From: Microbacterium sp.
GTDB lineage: Bacteria; Actinomycetota; Actinomycetes; Actinomycetales; Microbacteriaceae
DNA length: 33,820 nt
NCBI GenBank assembly: GCA_031277885.1
Contig: JAITLM010000137.1
Location: 1-33,820 of the forward strand
Reading direction: 5' to 3'
Shown: in pieces, positions 1 to 7,751 of the stretch
How the letters are laid out: every line of letters begins with the position of its first letter
Position numbering within the stretch: position 1 is the stretch's first letter
Notes under the pieces: generated by a model
What the model was told of the DNA's origin: nothing
Databases searched by the model: none
What the model saw: only the letters and a program-made list of their open reading frames with translations
Translations under genes and position numbers: made by a program

Positions 1-1485
1 CTCGACTCCTACTCCTTCGCGCTGTACGCCGAGCCCGCGACGCTCGACTACGCCTACGCGTTCGACTACCCCGACAACCAGGTCCTCGCGAACGTCTGCG
101 AGTCGCTGCTGCGACTGAATCCCGACTACTCGCTGAGCCCCGGGCTCGCCAAGTCCTTCTCCAACCCCGACCCGCTCACCTGGGTGTACGAACTGCGCGA
201 CGGCGTCACGTTCCACGACGGGACCCCGCTGACCGCCGCCGACGCGGTCGCCTCGATGCAGCGGATCATGGACCCCTCGGTCGGATCCGCGTGGTTCTCC
301 GTCTATCAGAACGTCGACTCGATCACGCAGACCGGGCCGATGGAGGTCACCGTCAAGACGAAGATCCCGGACTCGCAGTTCAACCTCGGCATGGGCGGAT
401 CCGCCGGCGTCATCGAATCGGCCGCCACGCTCGCCGCGAAGGGCAAGGACTACGGCAACTCGACCGGCGGCGTGAACTGCACTGGCCCGTTCCAGCTCCA
501 GCAGTGGAAGTCGGGCGAGTCGCTCACCCTGACCCGTTACGACGGCTACTGGGACAAGGACCTGCGCGCCAAGTCCGCGAAGATGACGTTCGCGATCATC
601 CCGGACGCCACCGCGCGCGTGAACGCACTGAAGTCGGGCAGCGTCGACGGATCCTGGATGATCCCGCTCGAGGCCGCGTCGCAGCTGCAGGCCTCCGGCA
701 AGGGCGACGTCCTGTACGCGCCGTCGAGCGCCACGAGCAACCTCGTCGTGAGCAACATGAACGGCCCGCTCGGCGACAAGCGCGTGCGCCAGGCGCTGAT
801 GCTGGCGCTCGATCGCAAGGGCATCCTCAAGGCCGCCTCGCAGAACATCGGCGAGGTCAGCGACGTGCTCACCACGAAGCTCGTGTGGGGATCCGCGTCC
901 GACACCGCGAAGAAGACCGCGTTCGACGACGTCACGCACTACCAGCAGGACGTCGCGAAGGCGAAGAAGCTCGTCGAGGAGGCCGGCGCCACGGGCAAGG
1001 AGCTCGTCTACGTGACCGCGCCGATCGGCAACGACTTCTCCGTGGTGTCGCAGGCCACCATGGCGGCCGCGCAGTCGATCGGCCTGAAGCTGACCATCAA
1101 GACCGTGACGCCCGCCCAGTACACCGCGCTGTTCAGCGACCCGACCGCACGAGAGGGCGTGGACCTCTTCTACACGGTCTGGTACCTCTCCAGCCCCGAC
1201 GCCCTCGAGATGTACGGCGTGCTGCGCACCGGCGACTTCAGCAACTACGGCGGCTGGAGCGACAAGGAATTCGACGACACCGTGAACAAGGCGGTCGGCA
1301 CGTTCGACCCGGCGGAGCGCAGCGCGCTCACCGCGAAGGCGCAGCAGATCGCGAACGAGGAGCTGCCCTGGCTGCCGCTCGCCGCGGGTCCGCTGCCGCT
1401 GTTCCTCGGCAAGCGCATCACCGGGCTGCAGCCGTCCATGGCCTTCCTGTACTACCCCTGGGCCGCCCAGATCGGCAAGCGATGA
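1..1485 (+). CDS. ABC transporter substrate-binding protein, peptide/nickel/opine family (5'-truncated)
   Basis: This is the extracellular solute-binding protein (SBP_bac_5 family, DppA/OppA-like) of the importer encoded downstream. The reading frame is open from base 1, so the start codon, signal peptide and lipobox lie outside the window; 494 residues are visible. Family signs include an EPATLD-type segment near the beginning, the block WVYELRDGVTFHDGTPLTA, and a late GDFSNYGGWSD segment typical of the fold. A 52-base gap separates it from the first permease gene in the same direction. The ligand cannot be read from the sequence. The amidase at the end of the operon suggests peptides, amides or opine-like compounds, which is inference. 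Confidence is high for the family and low for the substrate. Confidence 0.93.
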   Translation, partial: LDSYSFALYAEPATLDYAYAFDYPDNQVLANVCESLLRLNPDYSLSPGLAKSFSNPDPLTWVYELRDGVTFHDGTPLTAADAVASMQRIMDPSVGSAWFSVYQNVDSITQTGPMEVTVKTKIPDSQFNLGMGGSAGVIESAATLAAKGKDYGNSTGGVNCTGPFQLQQWKSGESLTLTRYDGYWDKDLRAKSAKMTFAIIPDATARVNALKSGSVDGSWMIPLEAASQLQASGKGDVLYAPSSATSNLVVSNMNGPLGDKRVRQALMLALDRKGILKAASQNIGEVSDVLTTKLVWGSASDTAKKTAFDDVTHYQQDVAKAKKLVEEAGATGKELVYVTAPIGNDFSVVSQATMAAAQSIGLKLTIKTVTPAQYTALFSDPTAREGVDLFYTVWYLSSPDALEMYGVLRTGDFSNYGGWSDKEFDDTVNKAVGTFDPAERSALTAKAQQIANEELPWLPLAAGPLPLFLGKRITGLQPSMAFLYYPWAAQIGKR

Positions 1486-1537
1486 CGCGCCCGGCACACG
1501 CCGAGCACGGCGCCGAGACAAGGACAGCACGGATCCG

Positions 1538-2494
1538 ATGAGCACCGTTCGTCGCGTCGCGGGGAAGCTGGGCGGGCTCCTGCTCACCCTCTTCCTCGCC
1601 TCGCTCCTCGTCTTCTTCTCCCGGTTCCTCGTGCCGGGAGATCCGATCCGGTTCCTCCTGCGCGGACGCAAGCCCTCGCCGGAGGCGATCGTCGAGGTCA
1701 CCGCCCAGTACGGCCTCGACCTGCCGCCCTGGCAGCAGTACCTGCGCTGGATCGGGGGCGTCCTGCACGGCGACTTCGGACGCTCGCTGCAGTTCCGCCA
1801 GGACGTCACGGCGGTGCTCGGCGACCGCCTCCCGGTCACGCTCATGCTCGTCGTGATGGCCGGGGCGATCATCGCGGTCGTCGGCCTCGCCGGCGGCGCG
1901 GTCGCCGCCCTGAACAAGGGGCGCGCATCGGATCGCGGCATCCTCATCGGCCTCACCGTGCTCGGCGCGATCCCGTCCTTCGTCGGATCCATCGTGCTCA
2001 TCGCGGTGTTCTCGGTGCAGCTCGGCTGGTTCCCCTCGTTCGGGTCCGGATCCGGGTTCGGGGACATGGCCTTCCACCTCGTGCTGCCGTCGATCGCGCT
2101 CGCGATCGTCTTCATCGTCCTGGTGGGCAAGGTCACCCGGTCGGCGATGGTCGACCAGCTGAACCGCGAGCACGTCGAGGTCGCCACCTCGCGCGGCGTC
2201 ACGCGGATCGCGGTGGTGCGCCGGCACGTGCTGCGCAACGCGCTCGGCCCGATCCTCACCGTCTCCGGTCCGCTCGTGGCGGGGCTCATCGTCGCGAGCT
2301 CGATCGTGGAGCAGGCCTTCGGGCTCTCCGGGATCGGATCCCTCCTGGTCGGCTCCGTCGACCGCCTGGACTTCCCCGTCGTGCAGGCGATCGTCCTGCT
2401 CGTGGTCACCGCCTTCGTCGTGGTGAACGCGATCATCGACATCCTCGAACCCTGGATCGACCCCCGATCCGCTGCCGGAGCAGGAGCACGATGA
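1538..2494 (+). CDS. ABC transporter permease, DppB/OppB type
   Basis: Inner-membrane permease of the peptide/nickel importer, 318 residues, the usual length for DppB-like subunits. About six hydrophobic segments are visible. The N-terminal segment is followed by the family block RFLVPGDPIRFLLRG and by a QYGLDLPPWQQYLRWIGG stretch characteristic of DppB. The cytoplasmic coupling loop (EAA-like) is the region around VATSRGVTRIAVVRRHVLRN. The ATG at 1538 follows a weak AAGGA about 14 bases upstream; no better start is visible. It overlaps the next permease gene by four bases (ATGA), so the two are probably translationally coupled. It should form the channel as a heterodimer with the next product. 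Confidence 0.93.
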   Translation: MSTVRRVAGKLGGLLLTLFLASLLVFFSRFLVPGDPIRFLLRGRKPSPEAIVEVTAQYGLDLPPWQQYLRWIGGVLHGDFGRSLQFRQDVTAVLGDRLPVTLMLVVMAGAIIAVVGLAGGAVAALNKGRASDRGILIGLTVLGAIPSFVGSIVLIAVFSVQLGWFPSFGSGSGFGDMAFHLVLPSIALAIVFIVLVGKVTRSAMVDQLNREHVEVATSRGVTRIAVVRRHVLRNALGPILTVSGPLVAGLIVASSIVEQAFGLSGIGSLLVGSVDRLDFPVVQAIVLLVVTAFVVVNAIIDILEPWIDPRSAAGAGAR

Positions 2495-3357
2495 CCGCCT
2501 CAGCCCCCACCCTCGCCGTGCGCGTGCTGCGCATGCCGAAGAAGATGCGCGGACGCGGCATCGTGATCACGAGCATCGTGGTGCTCGCGATCGTGACGCT
2601 CGCCGCGATCCTCGCCCCCTGGGTCTCACCGTACGATCCCGACGCGGTGGACTTCACCGCGTTCTACGCCCCTCCGTCCGCCGCGCACCTGCTCGGCACC
2701 GACTCGCTGGGCCGGGATCTGCTGAGCCGGATCATCTGGGGCGGACGCACGGCCCTGCTCGGCCCGCTGCTCGTCGTGGTGTTCTCGACCGTCCTCGGAA
2801 TCCTGCTGGGCCTGATCGCCGGCTGGCGCGGAGGCTGGGTCGATGCCGTGCTGGGTCGCATCTTCGACGTGCTGTTCGCGTTCCCGTCGCTGCTGATCGC
2901 GATGATGGCCGTCGCGCTGTTCGGCAAGGGCCTGATCGCGCCGGTGATCGCGATGAGCATCTCGTACGCGCCGTTCGTGGCGCGGCTCACCCGCTCGCTC
3001 GTGGCCGCAGAGCGCACCCGCCCGTACGTCGCGGCGTACCGCGTGCAGGGCTTCGGCGGCGCGTGGATCGCGCAGCGCAGGGTGCTGCCGAACGTCGCGC
3101 CGATCGTGGGCGCGCAGTCGACGCTGAACTTCGGCTACGTGCTCGCCGAGCTCGCGGGCCTGTCGTTCCTCGGCCTCGGGGTGCAGGCGCCCACCGCAGA
3201 CTGGGGCGCCATGATCAACGAGGCCCAGGCCGGCATCGCCGCAGGGCAGTTCCTCCCGGCGATCGCGCCCGCCATCGTGGTGGTGCTCGTGGTCGTCGCC
3301 GTCAACATCGTCGGCGAGGACCTCTCCGACCGCATCGGAGGGGAGATCCCCGCATGA
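2491..3357 (+). CDS. ABC transporter permease, DppC/OppC type
   Basis: Second membrane subunit of the importer, 288 residues. It has the DppC layout: a short cytoplasmic N-terminus, a first membrane helix (about residues 20-45), a periplasm-facing segment with HLLGTDSLGRDLLSRIIWGG, then five more helices. The conserved AELAGLSFLGLGVQAPTADW block near the C-terminus is diagnostic of this subunit. The start ATG overlaps the stop of the preceding permease gene and follows a purine-rich GGAGCAGGAGC ribosome-binding region. Its own stop overlaps the start of the ATPase gene (ATGA at 3354-3357). Transport direction is inward, judged from the solute-binding protein in the same operon. Confidence 0.93.
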   Translation: MTASAPTLAVRVLRMPKKMRGRGIVITSIVVLAIVTLAAILAPWVSPYDPDAVDFTAFYAPPSAAHLLGTDSLGRDLLSRIIWGGRTALLGPLLVVVFSTVLGILLGLIAGWRGGWVDAVLGRIFDVLFAFPSLLIAMMAVALFGKGLIAPVIAMSISYAPFVARLTRSLVAAERTRPYVAAYRVQGFGGAWIAQRRVLPNVAPIVGAQSTLNFGYVLAELAGLSFLGLGVQAPTADWGAMINEAQAGIAAGQFLPAIAPAIVVVLVVVAVNIVGEDLSDRIGGEIPA

Positions 3358-5111
3358 CCGGATCCGCACTTCTCGACACCTCGGCGCCGTCGTCCGCGAC
3401 CGCTCTGCTCGACATCCGCGAGCTCACGCTCGACCTCGCCGACGGCACGCGCCTGCTGCACGGGATCACGCTCTCGGTCGCCCCCGGCGAGACCGTGGGC
3501 CTCGTCGGCGAATCCGGATCCGGCAAGTCACTCACCGCGCGCACCGTGCTCGGGCTCACCCCCGACCGCGCGGAGATCGGCGGATCCGTCTCGGTCGACG
3601 GCCGCTCGCCGCTCTCCCCCGCGTCGCTGCGGAGCATCCGTCGCGCCGACGCCGCGATGGTGTTCCAGGATCCGAGGGCCGGCATCAACCCGATGCGCAC
3701 GATCGGCGACCACCTCAGCGAGGCGCTGCGGCTGAACGAGGGGTGGAGCCGGTCGCGGGCGAGAGCCCGCGCCGCCGAGCTGCTCGCGGACGTGCGCCTC
3801 CCCTCCCCCGCCGAGCACCTCGGCCAGCACCCGCACGAACTGAGCGGCGGCATGCTGCAGCGCGTCATGATCGCAGGCGCGCTGACGACCTCGCCGCGCC
3901 TGCTCGTGTGCGACGAGCCCACCACGGCGCTCGACGTGACCACGCAGGCCGAGATCGTCCAGGTGCTGCGCGAGCTCTGCGCCGAGCGCGGCATGGGCAT
4001 GCTGTTCATCACGCACGACCTCAACCTCGCCGGATCCCTGTGCGATCGCCTCGTCGTCATGAAGGACGGCGCCGTGGTCGAGGAGGGCCCGGCCCTGGAG
4101 GTCCTGCGCGCCCCGCAGGCCGAGTACACCCGCCGCCTCGTCGCCGCGACCCCCCGCCTGACGGACGACGGGGCTGGGTCCGGCGGGGCGGGCTCCGCTG
4201 GGGCCGGCGCTGCTCCGGATCGAGCCCTCCCTGACCGCGAGACTGCAACTGGGCGACGAGACAGCGCTCAGGAACCGCAGTCTCGTCGCGGAGATGGAGT
4301 CTCGTGGTCAGGGCGAGAGGCGCGGGACGGGCAGGACCCACGAGGCGTCGAAGTCGCGGGAGTCTCGAAGACCTACCGGGTGCGCGGGCGCGGCGAGGTG
4401 CGCGCGGTGGCCGACGCGATACTGCGGATCCCGCCCGGCGGGGCGCTCGCGGTCGTGGGCGAGTCCGGATCGGGCAAGTCCACGCTCGCCCGCATGGTCG
4501 TCGGACTCGAGCAGGCCGACACCGGCACCATCCGGATCGGCGGCCGCGATGCCGGCAGCGTGCCGAAGGGGCGCGAAGAGCGCCTCGCCCGCGCGAAGAG
4601 CGTGCAGATGGTGTTCCAGGATCCGTACCTGTCCCTGGATCCGCGCATCCCCACCGGTCGAGCCGTCGCCGACGTGCTGCGACTGCACGCCGGCCTCGAC
4701 AAGGCCGCCGCGAACGCACGCGCTCTCGAGCTGCTGACCGCCGTCGGGCTCGGCGACGAGCACGCGGCGGCACGACCGAAGACGCTCTCCGGCGGGCAGC
4801 GGCAGCGCGTCGCGATCGCCCGTGCGCTCGCGATCGAGCCCGACCTCCTGGTGATGGACGAGGCGACCAGCGCCCTGGACGTGTCGGTGCAGGCGCAGGT
4901 GCTGGACCTGGTCGCCGACATCCGGCGCCGCCAGGGCCTGACCCTGCTGTTCATCAGCCACGATCTCGCCGTGGTCCGCCGCGTCTGCGAGCAGACCCTC
5001 GTGATGCGCCGAGGCGAGATCGTGGAGCGCGGGGCGACGACCGAGATCCTCACGAATCCGCAGCACGAGTACACCCGTCTGCTGCTCGACTCGGTGCCGG
5101 TGCCGGCCTGA
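3354..5111 (+). CDS. Fused double ABC ATPase (DppD-DppF type) of the peptide importer
   Basis: ATP-hydrolysing subunit, 585 residues, carrying both nucleotide-binding domains in one chain. Domain 1 has Walker A GESGSGKS (about residues 52-59), signature LSGGMLQRV and Walker B LLVCDEPTTALD. Domain 2 has Walker A GESGSGKS (about 369-376), signature LSGGQRQRVAIA and Walker B LLVMDEATSALD. Each is followed by an oligopeptide-type C-terminal extension ending in EYTRRL or EYTRLL. The linker, about residues 270-332, is rich in Gly, Ala, Ser and Arg, and its DNA contains a paired direct/inverted repeat (4236-4309) with composition unlike the flanking coding sequence. The reading frame is open further upstream, but ATG 3354 is chosen because it overlaps the permease stop in the ATGA pattern of this operon. 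Domain 1's signature LSGGM deviates slightly from LSGGQ. Confidence 0.93.
   Translation: MTGSALLDTSAPSSATALLDIRELTLDLADGTRLLHGITLSVAPGETVGLVGESGSGKSLTARTVLGLTPDRAEIGGSVSVDGRSPLSPASLRSIRRADAAMVFQDPRAGINPMRTIGDHLSEALRLNEGWSRSRARARAAELLADVRLPSPAEHLGQHPHELSGGMLQRVMIAGALTTSPRLLVCDEPTTALDVTTQAEIVQVLRELCAERGMGMLFITHDLNLAGSLCDRLVVMKDGAVVEEGPALEVLRAPQAEYTRRLVAATPRLTDDGAGSGGAGSAGAGAAPDRALPDRETATGRRDSAQEPQSRRGDGVSWSGREARDGQDPRGVEVAGVSKTYRVRGRGEVRAVADAILRIPPGGALAVVGESGSGKSTLARMVVGLEQADTGTIRIGGRDAGSVPKGREERLARAKSVQMVFQDPYLSLDPRIPTGRAVADVLRLHAGLDKAAANARALELLTAVGLGDEHAAARPKTLSGGQRQRVAIARALAIEPDLLVMDEATSALDVSVQAQVLDLVADIRRRQGLTLLFISHDLAVVRRVCEQTLVMRRGEIVERGATTEILTNPQHEYTRLLLDSVPVPA
4236..4309. repeat. Paired direct/inverted word repeat inside the ATPase linker
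   Basis: The word GAGAC with its flanks occurs at 4239-4243 and 4258-4262 in direct orientation, and its complement GTCTC at 4280-4284 and 4299-4303. Spacing is 19 bases on each side. The longer inverted match is GCGACGAGAC (4253-4262) against a GTCTCGTCGC within 4277-4289. The element lies in frame in the linker between the two ATPase domains, so it is translated. The architecture matches the elements at 6745, 7644, 11813 and 26719, although the word is different. Confidence 0.7.
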
Positions 5112-5128
5112 GCGGGCGGGCCTGCGGG

Positions 5129-5237
5129 CTGACCATGTCCCACTTCTAGCCCGCCCGTGTCCCACTTCCGGCCCGACAATGTCCCATTTTCGGCACTCAG
5201 GAAGCGCATTCCAGGACCAGAAGTGGGACACGGTCAG
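5129..5237. repeat. Intergenic repeat with word TGTCCCACTT, three direct and one inverted copy
   Basis: Between the ATPase stop and the amidase start the word TGTCCCACTT occurs at 5136-5145 and 5158-5167, and as TGTCCCATTTT at 5180-5190, with a 22-base period. The inverted copy AAGTGGGACA is at 5221-5230. The outer arms, 5129-5147 and 5219-5237, are complementary at 18 of 19 positions. It could act as a transcription terminator or attenuator between the importer and the amidase, or as a protein-binding array. Its AT content is clearly higher than the surroundings. Confidence 0.75.
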
Positions 5238-5286
5238 CACCGCCACCCACGGCCAAGCACCGCCACCCCCCGGACCAAGGAGATCC

Positions 5287-6681
5287 ATGGAACTGCACCA
5301 CATCACCGCCACCGACGCCGCCGCGCGCTTCCGCCGCCGCGAACTCTCGCCGGTCGAGCTGCTCGACGCGGTCGTCGCACGCACCGCGGCCACGGAACCC
5401 GTGGTCAACGCGGTCACGGAGCAGTGGCTCGACGAGGCGCGCATCGCGGCCGAGGCCTCCGAGCGGCGCTTCGCCGGCGGCGAGGTTACGGGCGCGCTGG
5501 AGGGCATCCCGCTCATGCTCAAGGAGGAGCAGCCGATCGCGGGCCGCACCGCGGAGGAGGGCAGCCTGCTCGAGCGCGGGCACATCGCGGACGAGACGCA
5601 CCCGATCGTGGACCGGATCCAGGCCGCGGGGGCGGTGGTGCATGCCCGCACGACGACACCCGAGTACTGCTGCGCCCCGGTCACCCACACCGCGCTCTGG
5701 GGCGTGACGCGGAACCCGTGGAACACGGCGTTCACGCCGGGCGGCTCCTCGGGCGGCTCCGGCGCCGTGCTCGCGGCTGGATCCACGATCCTCGCGACCG
5801 GATCCGACATCGGCGGATCCATCCGGATCCCGTCGTCGTTCTGCGGCGTCGTCGGGTTCAAGCCGCCGTTCGCCCGCGTCCCCGGCCTCGCCCCGTTCAA
5901 CTCCGACACCTACTGCGCCGACGGCCCGATGGGCCGCAGCGTCGCCGACGTGGCGCTGCTGCAGAACGTCATCTCGGGACCGTGGGCAGGAGACGCGGCC
6001 TCGCTCCGGGAGGTCGTCGCGGTGTCGGGCGCGGTGTCCTCGCTCGCGGGGATGCGGATCGCGGTGTGCCTCGACCTCGGCGGGTACGACGTGGATCCGG
6101 TGGTCGTCGAGAACACCCTGGGAGTGGTCGGGGCCCTGCGCGCCGCCGGCGCCGAGGTGGAGCAGGTCGAGCTGCCCTGGGGTCCGAAGCGAGTGCTGGA
6201 GACGAGCTGGCCGCACTTCGGCGCCGTCATGGGACCGTTCATCGAGGGCATCGCGGCCGGAGATCCGCAGCGGACGGCGCAGCTCATGCCCTACACCCGC
6301 GCATTCGCGGAGGCCGCGGCGAACGGGGGCGACTATGTGGCAGGGCTCGAAGCGGAGTCCGCGTTCTACCGGCCGTTCGGGGAGCTCATGCAGCGCTTCG
6401 ACGTGCTCGTCTGCCCCACGATAGCGACCACGGGCCTCGACGCCGAGGAGCCGTGCACGGACAGCGACGCAGTGTTCGCGCAGCTCATGACCCTGCCGTT
6501 CAACGTGATCGGGCGGGTGCCCGTGCTCGCCGTGCCGTCCGGCATCGCCCCGAACGGCGTGCCCACAGGCGTTCAGATCGTCGGGCGCACCTTCGACGAT
6601 GCGACGGTGTTCCGCGTGGGCGCCGCACTCGAGCAGGAGCTCGGGCTGTGGACGGATCCGGCCTGGTGGCCCGCGCTCTGA
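5287..6681 (+). CDS. Amidase, amidase-signature family
   Basis: Hydrolyses a carboxylic amide to acid plus ammonia or amine. The product has 464 residues, normal for the family. The Ser-cisSer-Lys catalytic triad is visible: Lys79 in LMLKEEQP, cis-Ser154 in GGSSGGSG and nucleophile Ser178 in DIGGSIRIP. The 24-residue spacing of the two serines matches characterised amidases. The frame extends upstream to 5179, but ATG 5287 is preferred because AAGGAG lies five bases before it (5277-5282), and the upstream extension translates the repeat element rather than conserved protein. It follows the ABC importer in the same direction, so it may act on imported amides or peptides. The exact substrate is unknown. 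GatA is unlikely because no gatB or gatC is nearby. Confidence 0.92.
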   Translation: MELHHITATDAAARFRRRELSPVELLDAVVARTAATEPVVNAVTEQWLDEARIAAEASERRFAGGEVTGALEGIPLMLKEEQPIAGRTAEEGSLLERGHIADETHPIVDRIQAAGAVVHARTTTPEYCCAPVTHTALWGVTRNPWNTAFTPGGSSGGSGAVLAAGSTILATGSDIGGSIRIPSSFCGVVGFKPPFARVPGLAPFNSDTYCADGPMGRSVADVALLQNVISGPWAGDAASLREVVAVSGAVSSLAGMRIAVCLDLGGYDVDPVVVENTLGVVGALRAAGAEVEQVELPWGPKRVLETSWPHFGAVMGPFIEGIAAGDPQRTAQLMPYTRAFAEAAANGGDYVAGLEAESAFYRPFGELMQRFDVLVCPTIATTGLDAEEPCTDSDAVFAQLMTLPFNVIGRVPVLAVPSGIAPNGVPTGVQIVGRTFDDATVFRVGAALEQELGLWTDPAWWPAL

Positions 6682-6983
6682 TCGCGAACGGCCCCTGCGG
6701 GGCCCGGCCTGTGGTTGGCGGGGCCCCGTGGAACACGACCCCGGGTTTGGGGCGCGTTTCTCGGGTTCGGGGCGCGTCCCGCCGCCCGTGCACGGCAGGA
6801 TCCGCCCCAAAACGGCAGGATCCGCCCCGAAACGACTGGATCCGCTCCGAACCCAGCGCGCAACACAACTCCGTTCCGGGGCGCGTTCCCCGGGTTTGGG
6901 GCGCGTCCCGCCGCCCGAGCACGGCAGGATCCGCCCCAAAACGACTGGATCCGGCCCGAAGCTGGTCGACCTAGGCTGAAACC
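6682..6983. repeat. Gene-free stretch with two tandem paired-word repeat units (word GTTTGGGGCGCG)
   Basis: This 302-base gap contains no gene. Unit 1: direct words at 6745-6756 and 6765-6776, inverted words (CGCCCCAAAACG type) at 6803-6814, 6823-6834 and a degenerate one at 6843-6854. Unit 2: direct words ending at 6885 and 6905, inverted words at 6932-6943 and 6952-6962. The period is 20 bases throughout. The segments 6763-6814 and 6892-6943 are 52-base direct copies differing at only two positions. GGATCC is embedded before most inverted words. The array can fold as two long imperfect hairpins. Confidence 0.85.
6972..6977 (+). promoter_or_regulatory. Possible -10 element for a leaderless transcript
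   Basis: TAGGCT lies six bases before the ATG at 6984, which would place the transcription start on the A of the start codon. No Shine-Dalgarno sequence is present between them. Leaderless starts with a -10 at this distance are common in actinobacteria. No convincing -35 box is visible. Confidence 0.4.
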
Positions 6984-7607
6984 ATGACGCGGATCTGGGT
7001 GGTGCGGCACGGGCAGAGCATGCTGAACGAAGCGGAGCGGATGCAGGGCTGGTCCGATGCGCCGCTCACGGCGCTCGGCCGCGAGCAGGCGACGACCCGC
7101 GGGCTCGACCTCGCCGCGGCCGGGATCCGGTTCGACGCCGCGTTCTCCGGCGACGGCATCCGGCACCGCGAGACCGCGGCGCGGCTGCTCGACGCGGCCG
7201 GATCCGACCTGCAGGCGCAGCCGGATCCGCGCTGGCGCGAGCTGTGCTTCGGGCGGCTCGAGGCCGTCCGAGCCCGCAAGTTCTTCCGGCTCATGCAGGC
7301 GCACGCCGCGGCCGACAACCCGTTCATCGCGACGCTGGACGCTCTCGCCGCGAAGGATCCTCTCGCCGAGGCCCCCGCGGACGTCGCGCGGCGCGCGACC
7401 GCGGCGCTGCACGACGTGGCCGGCGCCGGATCCGAGGTGCTCGTGGTGACCAGCGGCATCACGATCCTGACCCTGCTGCACGGCCTCGGCGCAGACCTCG
7501 AGCACCTCGCCACCGGCCCCCAGAACCTGTCGGTCTCGACGGTGCACCGCATCGACGACGGTTGGCGGGTCGATCGCGTCGCGGATCCGGATCCCGTCGC
7601 GGTCTGA
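6984..7607 (+). CDS. Histidine phosphatase (phosphoglycerate mutase-like) family protein, second His apparently replaced
   Basis: The product has 207 residues and the phosphohistidine motif RHG at residues 8-10 (His9), followed by QSMLNEAERMQGWSDAPLT as in phosphoglycerate-mutase-like phosphatases. Other expected residues are present: the Arg/Thr-Ala block HRETAARL near residue 61 and the Glu in RELCFG (Glu86). The usual second catalytic histidine (VxHGG) reads VVTSGIT, with Ser157 in the His position. Catalysis may therefore be weak or use another residue. The start has no ribosome-binding site but does have a near-ideal leaderless -10. The gene stands alone between two repeat arrays sharing the same word. 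The substrate is unknown. Confidence 0.85.
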   Translation: MTRIWVVRHGQSMLNEAERMQGWSDAPLTALGREQATTRGLDLAAAGIRFDAAFSGDGIRHRETAARLLDAAGSDLQAQPDPRWRELCFGRLEAVRARKFFRLMQAHAAADNPFIATLDALAAKDPLAEAPADVARRATAALHDVAGAGSEVLVVTSGITILTLLHGLGADLEHLATGPQNLSVSTVHRIDDGWRVDRVADPDPVAV

Positions 7608-7643
7608 CGACAGGGATCCGGCGGGACCCCCGTCCTGGTACCG

Positions 7644-7734
7644 GTTTCGGGGCGCGCCCTCCCGTTTTGGGGCGCACCACGCTGGCAGAACCCGGCGTCA
7701 CGCGCCCCAAAACGGTGAAACGCGCCCCAAAACG
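7644..7734. repeat. Paired-word repeat between convergent genes (word GTTTTGGGGCGCG)
   Basis: Direct words at 7644-7655 (GTTTCGGGGCGC) and 7663-7675; inverted words CGCGCCCCAAAACG at 7701-7714 and 7721-7734. The period is 20 bases on both sides. It lies between the histidine-phosphatase gene (plus) and the aminotransferase gene (minus), so it may serve as a bidirectional terminator. The word is the same as in the array at 6745-6962, on the other side of the phosphatase gene. Confidence 0.8.
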
Positions 7735-7751
7735 GAGATACTCCGCGCGAC

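Noticed and set aside
5179..5286. Upstream ATG for the amidase
   Set aside because: The extra 36 residues translate the repeat element, and a clear AAGGAG precedes ATG 5287.
4308..5909. Long minus-strand open frame opposite the ATPase and amidase
   Set aside because: Composition is low-complexity and it lies wholly over two well-supported plus-strand genes.
6738..6962. Possible CRISPR array
   Set aside because: The repeat units are 12-base words in both orientations with a 20-base step and no unique spacers of regular length, and no cas gene is present.
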